DNA of 30,981 nucleotides, taken from positions 1 to 30,981 of IMG/VR virus record IMGVR_UViG_3300028558_000079. One strand, given 5' to 3'. Source of the DNA: a virus. The number at the start of each line of letters is the position of its first letter. The stretch's first letter is position 1. Shown here piece by piece: positions 8,007 to 14,093 of this stretch. The translations under genes were made by a program, and so were the position numbers. The notes below the pieces were generated by a model. It did not search any database and was not told the origin of the DNA. It was given only the letters and a program-made list of their open reading frames with translations.

Positions 8007-9588
8007 TGTCCTCCAGGCAGCCGGGACTATCCTGGAGGGTAAGCGCCAAAAGAGGATCAAGAAGGCTCAGGAAAGTTTCTGGGCCTTCTGTGTAGAAGAC
8101 TCACCCGATTTTTACTGTACTAAAAATTGGCACCTTCATCTCATCTGCGAAGTACTCCAAGCTCTCTACGAGCGGCGGCTCACCAAGTCATGGTTCAGAC
8201 AAAAATGTGAAGAGCTCGCCCCCGCCTGGTACATCGAGGCCGTCAAATGGGACCGGCTCAAAGACGACCACGTCTACACCAGCCTCATGCAGAATCTTCC
8301 CCCTCGAGTGGGCAAGAGCCGCACCCTCACGAACTTCTGCAAGTGGGTGCTCGGTAAGGACCGGACGAACCGGATCATAACCTGCTCTTACAACGACGAC
8401 CTGGCACAGTCGTTTTCCCGCTACACCCGCGATGGTATCACCGAAAAGAAAAACCTCCCCTCCCAGATCGTCTACAGCGACATTTTCCCCGAGTCCAGGA
8501 TCAAGGCCGGCAACGCCTCTTTTCAGGAGTGGGCGCTTGAGGGTCAGTTCTTCAACTACAAGGGCTCCGGGGTGGGCGGCTCGATCACTGGCAAGGGTGC
8601 CAACATCACGATCGTTGACGACCCGGTAAAAGACGCCGAGGTTGCCTTTAACGAGGCGGCGCTCGACAAGATCTGGCTCTGGTATACCGGGACCTTTTTA
8701 AGCCGCCTGGAGGACGGAGAGAGCGGAGGAATCGATATCGTCAACATGACTCGCTGGGCGAAAGGCGACCCGTGCGGGCGAATCCTCGACGGGCCCGACG
8801 CGGATCAGTGGTTCATCCTGGAGATGGAGGCCTACTACAAGGGCGCGGATCAGATGCTCAGCCCCTCGATCCTGAGCCGCACGAAGTACGAAAGCCTGAG
8901 CCGGCTTATGGAAGAGTCGATCTTCCACGCGAACTACCACCAGGTGCCCCTCGACCTGAAGGGTGTTCTCTACAAGTCGTTCAAGCTCTATGACCAACTG
9001 CCGGCAGATGCCAACGGCAACTCGCTAGCTGAGAAGATCATCGCCTACACGGACACAGCCGACGAGGGGAACGACTACCTGTGCTGCATCGTGGCTGCGC
9101 TTTATCAAAAGCAGCTCTACGCCCTGGACGTGCTCTACACGAAGGAAGGGATGGAGACCACCGAGGTAGAGACGGCGCAGATCCTGGTCACCAACAAGGC
9201 GACCGAGGCGAAGATCGAGAGCAACAACGGCGGCCGCGGCTTCGCGCGCAACGTCGAGCGGATCCTGCTCGAGAAGTTCAAGACTCGCCAGCCGACCGTC
9301 TCCTGGTTCCACCAGAGCAAGAACAAGGTGGCTCGCATCCTGGTCGGATCGACCTACGTGATGAACAACCTCTACTTCCCTCGCAACTGGCGCGACCGCT
9401 GGCCGGAGTACTACAAGGCGATGACCCAGTACCTGCGCGAGGGGAAGAACAAGAACGACGACGCACCTGATGCGACCACCGGCCTGGTGGAACTGGTGAC
9501 CGAGCCGGGGAACACGGGGCTGCTCGATTTCTACGCTCGGCAGGCCGAAGCGAAAAAAGAGATTGACAGCGGGAATATTAGAGCGTAA
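7966..9588 (+). CDS. Terminase large subunit (packaging ATPase and nuclease)
   Basis: 540 residues, a full-length TerL. The ATPase domain has Walker A LPPRVGKSRT (residues 111-120), Walker B ITIVDDP (214-220) and a coupling motif NMTRWA (260-265). The C-terminal RNase H-like nuclease shows acidic positions in YTDTADEGND (Asp363), KIESNN (Glu418) and NDDAPDATTG (Asp498-499, Asp502). It translocates DNA into the prohead and cuts the concatemer. The start is TTG at 7966, in frame with no better start before the conserved region, behind ctggag. A strong hairpin terminator follows the stop. Confidence 0.93.
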   Translation: MNFVNVSKPLPRDDVLQAAGTILEGKRQKRIKKAQESFWAFCVEDSPDFYCTKNWHLHLICEVLQALYERRLTKSWFRQKCEELAPAWYIEAVKWDRLKDDHVYTSLMQNLPPRVGKSRTLTNFCKWVLGKDRTNRIITCSYNDDLAQSFSRYTRDGITEKKNLPSQIVYSDIFPESRIKAGNASFQEWALEGQFFNYKGSGVGGSITGKGANITIVDDPVKDAEVAFNEAALDKIWLWYTGTFLSRLEDGESGGIDIVNMTRWAKGDPCGRILDGPDADQWFILEMEAYYKGADQMLSPSILSRTKYESLSRLMEESIFHANYHQVPLDLKGVLYKSFKLYDQLPADANGNSLAEKIIAYTDTADEGNDYLCCIVAALYQKQLYALDVLYTKEGMETTEVETAQILVTNKATEAKIESNNGGRGFARNVERILLEKFKTRQPTVSWFHQSKNKVARILVGSTYVMNNLYFPRNWRDRWPEYYKAMTQYLREGKNKNDDAPDATTGLVELVTEPGNTGLLDFYARQAEAKKEIDSGNIRA

Positions 9589-9638
9589 ACGAGTGAGTTA
9601 TTGGGCCACACAGTGAGTAACACAGACAGGAGCGCCAA

Positions 9639-9698
9639 AGGCCACCAAGAACAGCCGACTACCCGAAAGGGCTCGAAAGTAAAAGGTGGCCTCTTTTT
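9639..9698 (+). terminator. Hairpin terminator after terL
   Basis: aggccacc (9639-9646) pairs perfectly with ggtggcct (9685-9692) and is followed by ctttttat. The 38-base interior holds a smaller hairpin with the GAAA loop CCC-GAAA-GGG at 9662-9671. The outer stem plus T run fits an intrinsic terminator; the inner hairpin is extra structure. Confidence 0.75.
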
Positions 9699-9746
9699 AT
9701 GCTGAATCATTTCGCCCATTGGGCACCACCTGCAGAGGAGACGGAC

Positions 9747-9965
9747 ATGAGCATGAAAGCGAGAGTGATAAAGGTGGAGCGGCTGCGACTGGAGATGGTC
9801 GCCCCGGATGGTCACCCCGAGGCCGGCAAGGTCGTCCAGGTCGACAAGACCGTGATAGAGACGGACACCGGGACCATCATGCAGTTCGTCGGGACCAGCG
9901 AGGCGAAGCCCGGGGACATCATGCGCGTCACCTTCGGAGCGCCGGTGCTTGGGCTGGCGCAGTGA
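9747..9965 (+). CDS. Hypothetical beta-rich small protein, 72 aa
   Basis: The start at 9747 (MSMKARVIKVERL) is preferred over an in-frame ATG at 9699 because gcagaggag lies just before it and the longer form would begin at the foot of the terminator stem. The protein has alternating hydrophobic and charged residues (VVQVDKTVIETDTGTIMQFV) typical of a small beta-barrel or OB-like fold. No family is recognised. It overlaps the Com-like gene by GTGA. Confidence 0.5.
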   Translation: MSMKARVIKVERLRLEMVAPDGHPEAGKVVQVDKTVIETDTGTIMQFVGTSEAKPGDIMRVTFGAPVLGLAQ

Positions 9966-10066
9966 AAGAAGTCCGCTGTATCTGCGGCAAGCTGCTAGGC
10001 TGGATAGACGGTCGATACGAGATAGTCTGCACCAAGTGTAAAACGCTGAACAAGGGCAACGCCTAA
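9962..10066 (+). CDS. Com-like zinc-finger protein, 34 aa
   Basis: The GTG at 9962 overlaps the upstream TGA. The whole protein is one zinc knuckle: VRCICGKLLG, then YEIVCTKCKTLN, with Cys6, Cys8, Cys23 and Cys26. The pattern matches the Mu-type Com family, in which RC-x-C-GKLL and EI-x-C-x-x-C-x-x-x-N are diagnostic. In phage Mu, Com binds mom mRNA and frees its ribosome binding site. No Mom-type DNA modification gene is visible in this window, so the target is unknown. A terminator hairpin follows. Confidence 0.75.
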   Translation: MKEVRCICGKLLGWIDGRYEIVCTKCKTLNKGNA

Positions 10067-10096
10067 AACCCCATATCCACCCAGAGCTTCTTTGAG

Positions 10097-10132
10097 AGCC
10101 GTTCACGTCACCCGACGTCGAGCGGCTTTTTT
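10097..10132 (+). terminator. Hairpin terminator after the Com-like gene
   Basis: Outer stem agccg (10097-10101) with cggct (10123-10127), inner stem acgtc (10105-10109) with gacgt (10114-10118), and an accc loop, followed by six T. It lies 20 bases before the next ATG, leaving no room for a normal promoter after it, so downstream genes depend on read-through or anti-termination. Confidence 0.75.
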
Positions 10133-10152
10133 CGTTTCCACGGAGAGTAGAG

Positions 10153-10479
10153 ATGAACCGAGCGCTGGACCGTTTTTGTATCTGGCTCGCTGATCGGCTT
10201 GGAGCCAACTCCACGCTGGTCGTCTTCTCCGTGATCGCCTTTGTCCCCTTCTTTTTCCAGTTCCCGAAAAGCGTCCTGGAGTGGCAGAACTGGATCAGCC
10301 AAACCTGCATCCAGCTTATCGCCCTGAACGTGATCCAGAAGGGAACGCAGATCGAGAGCGCCAGGACCGGGGCGATCATCCAGGACATGCACGACCTGCT
10401 GCATCAGAAGCTCGACGACCACCACGCGGAGCAGCTGGCCGCGATCGATAGGGCCACCACCAAGGAGGAAACACCGTGA
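10153..10479 (+). CDS. Small inner-membrane protein
   Basis: 108 residues. One clear membrane segment (STLVVFSVIAFVPFFFQF, about residues 20-37) and a second weaker hydrophobic stretch (SQTCIQLIALNVIQ, about 49-62) are followed by a hydrophilic His/Asp-rich tail. It resembles small two-helix phage membrane proteins; a holin-like or exclusion role is possible, but no lysin is nearby. An ggagagtagag site precedes the ATG, and its stop overlaps the next GTG. Confidence 0.6.
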   Translation: MNRALDRFCIWLADRLGANSTLVVFSVIAFVPFFFQFPKSVLEWQNWISQTCIQLIALNVIQKGTQIESARTGAIIQDMHDLLHQKLDDHHAEQLAAIDRATTKEETP

Positions 10480-10838
10480 AAACATTTTTTGCCTTTGTCG
10501 CCATCATGCTGCTCTTGTCCATCGCTTGCCTGTCCCCCACTCCGCCCGCGCAGGCCGCCGCCTCGGTCGTCCTCAAGTTTCCCGCAGGGGTTACCTACTA
10601 CGTGGACCGGGACGGGAACGTCAAGACCCCCGACGCCTACGGCACCGTCACCCTCACCGACCTGAAGTACCTGCCCGACTACGAGCGCGCCGGCTTCATC
10701 GTGGCGCCTGTGCAGGCGGCGGTCAGCGGGACCTGCACGAAGAACGCGGTCAGCTACGTGGCCGACCATCTCACCGGGCATGGCACCCTTTACGGCTGCT
10801 ATTCCACCAACCTCCTGAAGCCTTTGATCGTTCACTAA
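10476..10838 (+). CDS. Sec-exported hypothetical protein
   Basis: 120 residues, starting GTG at 10476 (GTGA overlap) with aaggagg upstream. The N-terminus MKTFFAFVAIMLLLSIACL continues to PAQA/AAS, a good signal peptidase I site near residue 28; Cys18 inside the hydrophobic part is only a poor lipobox. The mature part has two separated Cys (CTKN and YGCY) that could form a disulfide. It was likely made for the periplasm or cell surface and sits just before the portal gene, an unusual place for an exported protein. No family is recognised. Confidence 0.65.
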   Translation: MKTFFAFVAIMLLLSIACLSPTPPAQAAASVVLKFPAGVTYYVDRDGNVKTPDAYGTVTLTDLKYLPDYERAGFIVAPVQAAVSGTCTKNAVSYVADHLTGHGTLYGCYSTNLLKPLIVH

Positions 10839-10850
10839 CGAGGTTGCACC

Positions 10851-13800
10851 ATGGCTGAACGCGGGCAGGGTAAAGCAGCAATGGCGACGACTCAGGGGGC
10901 GAAGACTTCCGACCTGAGTCTGAAAAGCCGGATGATCCAGGCGCTCAAGATCGTGATGGGTAAAGAGCCCATCACGAACCTTGACCCCAATGAGGCGCCC
11001 TTCGGCCCGCTGCAGCCGCTGCAGCCCGCGTACCAGGAGGAGATGAAAGGCCGGCAGCTCGACTACCTCCCCGGCTACAACCTCATCTACGAGCCGCGCG
11101 CCGAAGAAGCCACCTCATTCAAGACGCTGCGTGGCTTTGCCGACACCTACGACCTGCTCCGCCTGGCCATCGAGACCCGCAAGGACCAGCTGTGCCGCCT
11201 CACCTGGAGTGTCCGCTACAAGGAGAAGGACAAGGACCCTGACGACCGGTGCAAGAAGGCGCGGGCCTTTTTTGAGTTCCCGGACGGTGCCAACGACTGG
11301 GCCACCTGGCTGCGCATGCTCGCGGAAGAGGTCTTTGTCACCGACGCCCTGACGATCTACCCCCAGGTGAACAAGGGCGGCGATCTGCTCTCCCTGGAAG
11401 TGATGGACGGCGCGCTGATCAGCCGCAAGATCGACGCATCCGGCCGCACCCCTGCCCCGCCCGATGTCGCCTATCAGCAGATCATCAAAGGGCTGCCCGC
11501 GGTCGACTACTGCCGCCTCGACCTTTCGGAGAACCCGGTTGCGGTCCCCGGGAGCGAGCTGATCTACGCCCCGCGCAACCCGCGCGCCTGGAAGTTCTAC
11601 GGTTTCTCTCACGTAGAGCAGATCATCATGACGGTGAACATCGCTCTTCGCCGGCAGGTTCACCAGCTCCAGTACTACACGGAAGGATCGATTCCCGACA
11701 GCATCGTGAGCTGCCCGCCGGAATGGACCGCCGACCAGGTCGCGCACTTCCAGGAGCTCTTTGACACGATGCTATCCGGCAACACGGCCGAGCGTCGCAA
11801 GATGCGTTTCATCCCAGGTGGAACTGGAACCCACATTTTCGACACCAAGGAGAAGGCGCTCAAAGACGAGTTTGACGAGTGGCTGGCCAGGGTGATCTGC
11901 TACTGCTTCAGCCTTCCTCCCACGGCCTTCGTGAAGCAGAACAATCGCGCCACCGCGGACAACGCCAAGGAGGCCGCAGAGGAAGAGGGCAACGCCCCGA
12001 TGATGATCTTCATCAAGTCGACCATCGACCGCATCCTCACCCGGTTCTTTGGTCGCGACCTGGAGCTGGCTTGGGACGAGGAACGCGATATTGACCCGCT
12101 TATACAGGCACAGATCGATGCGATTTACCTCGGCGGGGGAGCTTCGAACAGCGTCGCCGTCGTTACCGCCGACGAGGTCCGGAACGAACTCGGGAAAAAG
12201 GGTTCGGCACCGGAGCCCCCGCCTCCTGTGGTAGTGGCGCCGGCAAATGGAGAGGCTGATGATCCTGTCAAGGGCGGAAACAAGAAGACTGCGGGCACTG
12301 CTGCAGTCGGGGCCAATGGCAATAAAGGTGGTGCCGCTAAGCCAAAGTCAGGCAGCACAACTGCCAAGGCTAAACCTGCCGCCGGCTCAAAAAAAAAGCC
12401 TCCAGTGACCAAGACAGCGGAGCCTGACGTGGTGAGAGCGAAAAAGGAAATCCCCTCGATAGATCGGGAGCGCGACGAGATCACCAAGGCGCGCAAGGAA
12501 CTCATCAAGGTTCTGGAGAAGTTCTTCGCTTCCGAGGCTGCGGCGGTCGCTGACTATGTGTCCGAGGTTTACGACTTCGCCAGCATCGCCCCCGAGGATG
12601 TGGCCGCCACGGTCGACCGGATCATGGCCGGCCTCGACATGAGCCGCTGGGCTACCCTCATTGACCCGACCGAGGAAGCTCTCGCGCGGATCTACCAGGA
12701 CGGGACCGTCGTCGCATTTCAGCAGATCGACTTTGCACCGACCGACAAGATGACCAGTCTGATGAGCGAGCGGGCCAAGGCCTACGCTGAGAAGAGATCG
12801 GCTGACCTGGTCGGGATGAAGAACATCGGCACCAAGGCAAATCCCGAGTGGGTCGTCAACAAGGGGTTCCAGGAAGACGGCACGGCGTGGGCGATCACCG
12901 ACACGACCAGGACCAACGTGCAGAAGATCGTCACCGAATCCATCGAGAATAACCACAGCGTCAACGAGCTGCGCCAGACGCTGATGGATTCCGAGTCGTT
13001 CAGCGCCTACCGGGCGGAGATGGTCGCACGGACCGAGCTCGCCTTCGCCGACGTCGCCGGGAATATGGACGCCTACCGGCATTCGGGGATCGTGACGGGT
13101 AAGGAGTGGATTCTCGGGAGCGAGCATGATGACGATGACGATTGTGACGCCAATGCGGACGCGGGCGTGATCGGGCTGGATGATGCTTTCCCGAGCGGGA
13201 CCGACGCACCGCCGGACCACCCTAACTGCCTAATCGAAGGTGCTGTAGTAGCGGCCGCTGGTGTCACGAAGCACTTTAAACGCTGGTTTGGAGGGGAAGT
13301 GGTCACTTTGAGCATCGCAGGCATGGACGATTTGACCATCACTCCAAACCACCCGGTACTGACGGATGCAGGATGGATTGCGGCTGGTCATCTCAAGCAA
13401 GGAGATAACCTCCTTTTCTGCAACAGGCCATCCGAGGTCGCGGCCTTTCTGGACCCAGACGATCACTACGTGGAAACCCGCATCGAGCAAATAGCGGACA
13501 CGCTTCTCGTGGCGGGCGGCATGTCTACCTACAGCGTGCCAGCTTCCGCCGAAGCATTCCACGGCGACGGTACCATTGACGGCGAAGTCGAGGTTGTAAA
13601 TACCACAGGCTTTCTGGTGGACGACGGAGAAGCCCTTGCTGATCAGCGCATCATAGATGTCCTGCTCAGTGTGGGGCATGGGGCGCCCAGCACGCTCGAC
13701 ACCGAGGGCGCGGCTTGTGAGGTCGTCCACGGTTCGCTTCATGCCACGAACAGCATCATGGGCAGCGGCAGCGCGAGCCTGACGGGCATCCGGAGAAATG

Positions 13801-14093
13801 CGAGCGGCCTGGACGATGTGGGCATCACTCCCGTCGCGAACAGCCAAACCCAGCTTGTGGAAACGATTCCTGAGGGTGGAGCTATGGCACCCGACTCGCC
13901 TAGCAATATCACAAGTCGACTCGCCGGCCTCGTACGCCTCGTGAAACTCGACAATATCAGCCGTGGTAAATATCTTGGACATGTCTATAACCTCCAAACG
14001 AAAGATAGCTTCTATGTAGCACATAACCTGATTGTACACAACTGCGTCTGCGACGTTTTGCCGGTGCTGATGGACCAGGAGGACGACCAGTGA
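10851..14093 (+). CDS. Portal protein fused to MuF/gp7-type minor head protein, with intein
   Basis: 1080 codons including a 272-residue intein (codons 793-1064); the spliced protein would be 808 residues. Residues 1-450 are a portal: LDYLPGYNLIYEPR, the stem and crown regions, then VTADEVRNELG. A Pro/Ala/Lys linker (about 455-530) contains nine A bases in a row. Residues about 533-792 plus the last 16 are a MuF/SPP1 gp7 domain with ARTELA near 726 and the terminal HPN-CVC motif. The intein splits this motif between Asn792 and the Cys that becomes +1. Portal forms the DNA gate of the head; MuF proteins act in head assembly. They are commonly separate genes, so this fusion is notable. The start ATG follows gagg. 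Confidence 0.88.
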   Translation: MAERGQGKAAMATTQGAKTSDLSLKSRMIQALKIVMGKEPITNLDPNEAPFGPLQPLQPAYQEEMKGRQLDYLPGYNLIYEPRAEEATSFKTLRGFADTYDLLRLAIETRKDQLCRLTWSVRYKEKDKDPDDRCKKARAFFEFPDGANDWATWLRMLAEEVFVTDALTIYPQVNKGGDLLSLEVMDGALISRKIDASGRTPAPPDVAYQQIIKGLPAVDYCRLDLSENPVAVPGSELIYAPRNPRAWKFYGFSHVEQIIMTVNIALRRQVHQLQYYTEGSIPDSIVSCPPEWTADQVAHFQELFDTMLSGNTAERRKMRFIPGGTGTHIFDTKEKALKDEFDEWLARVICYCFSLPPTAFVKQNNRATADNAKEAAEEEGNAPMMIFIKSTIDRILTRFFGRDLELAWDEERDIDPLIQAQIDAIYLGGGASNSVAVVTADEVRNELGKKGSAPEPPPPVVVAPANGEADDPVKGGNKKTAGTAAVGANGNKGGAAKPKSGSTTAKAKPAAGSKKKPPVTKTAEPDVVRAKKEIPSIDRERDEITKARKELIKVLEKFFASEAAAVADYVSEVYDFASIAPEDVAATVDRIMAGLDMSRWATLIDPTEEALARIYQDGTVVAFQQIDFAPTDKMTSLMSERAKAYAEKRSADLVGMKNIGTKANPEWVVNKGFQEDGTAWAITDTTRTNVQKIVTESIENNHSVNELRQTLMDSESFSAYRAEMVARTELAFADVAGNMDAYRHSGIVTGKEWILGSEHDDDDDCDANADAGVIGLDDAFPSGTDAPPDHPNCLIEGAVVAAAGVTKHFKRWFGGEVVTLSIAGMDDLTITPNHPVLTDAGWIAAGHLKQGDNLLFCNRPSEVAAFLDPDDHYVETRIEQIADTLLVAGGMSTYSVPASAEAFHGDGTIDGEVEVVNTTGFLVDDGEALADQRIIDVLLSVGHGAPSTLDTEGAACEVVHGSLHATNSIMGSGSASLTGIRRNASGLDDVGITPVANSQTQLVETIPEGGAMAPDSPSNITSRLAGLVRLVKLDNISRGKYLGHVYNLQTKDSFYVAHNLIVHNCVCDVLPVLMDQEDDQ
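12389..12398 (+). promoter_or_regulatory. A9-G slippery tract between portal and MuF domains
   Basis: Nine A then G, read as TCA AAA AAA AAG. Both A AAA AAA and A AAA AAG (the heptamer used by E. coli dnaX) are in the right phase. The -1 frame stops at TGA 12425-12427 and the +1 frame at TGA 12406-12408. Either event would release a portal of about 518-525 residues without MuF. I see no strong downstream stem-loop, so transcriptional slippage on the A run is at least as likely as ribosomal frameshifting. Confidence 0.5.
13230..13982 (-). CDS. Antisense Vsr-like (EDxHD-type) homing endonuclease with N-terminal HTH
   Basis: 250 residues, read opposite to the intein. The start at 13982 (MSKIFTTADIVEFHEAYEAG) is chosen for its GGAGG site 8 bases upstream; the frame stays open to 14039. 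Residues 8-45 form a helix-turn-helix (CDIARRVGCHSSTLRNRFHKLGL). Residues about 104-196 have the Vsr/EDxHD nuclease layout: TEQDIYDAL (Glu106), YNLDFAV (Asp132), VAVECFGGSWH (Glu142, His149), RHEKRVRYLLDAGFHVVIVWV. I-Bth0305I is a characterised member of this nuclease class. The stop is TAG at 13232-13230, the reverse complement of intein codon 2. The gene is the only convincing minus-strand gene here and probably cuts the intein-free allele to drive homing. Confidence 0.85.
   Translation of the reverse strand: MSKIFTTADIVEFHEAYEAGESTCDIARRVGCHSSTLRNRFHKLGLAVRDGSDAHIVQAARISPDARQARAAAAHDAVRGMKRTVDDLTSRALGVERAGRPMPHTEQDIYDALISKGFSVVHQKACGIYNLDFAVNGTVAVECFGGSWHAVGRHAARHEKRVRYLLDAGFHVVIVWVQKGRDLGWPVAEKEVISLLEMTSRNPSCIRQYRVVWSDGQIVHACDAQSDHFPSKPAFKVLRDTSGRYYSTFD
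13991..13995 (-). promoter_or_regulatory. Ribosome binding site of the antisense endonuclease
   Basis: On the minus strand GGAGG stands 8 bases before the ATG at 13982. On the + strand the same bases are part of the codons for the intein block F residues Asn-Leu-Gln. This site decides the endonuclease start. A possible weak promoter further out (TTGTGT, 17 bases, TACATA on the minus strand, about 14012-14041) is not convincing. Confidence 0.65.

Larger units (their letters stand above)
13227..14042 (+). mobile_element. Intein in the MuF motif (272 aa, Hint fold)
   Basis: Block A begins at Cys1 (CLIEGAVVAAAGVTKHF). Block B is DLTITPNHPVLTDAGWI with the TxNH core. Block F is GHVYNLQTKDSFYVAHN, and block G is LIVHN followed by extein Cys+1. 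All residues for class 1 splicing are present: Cys1, block-B Thr/His, penultimate His, terminal Asn and Cys+1. Splicing would join PPDHPN to CVCDVLP. The linker between blocks B and F (about 150 residues, with FHGDGTIDGEVEVV) has no LAGLIDADG, HNH or GIY-YIG nuclease motif on the + strand. Instead the same DNA encodes a nuclease on the minus strand. Confidence 0.92.

Noticed and set aside
9699-9746. Upstream ATG at 9699 as the start of the small protein before the Com-like gene
   Set aside because: It lies at the foot of the terminator T run with no ribosome binding site, whereas the ATG at 9747 has gaggag at normal distance.
12387-13220. A 277-codon minus-strand frame opposite the MuF domain, just outside the intein
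   Set aside because: It is tempting as a neighbour of the antisense endonuclease, but shows only shadow-type composition and no motif.
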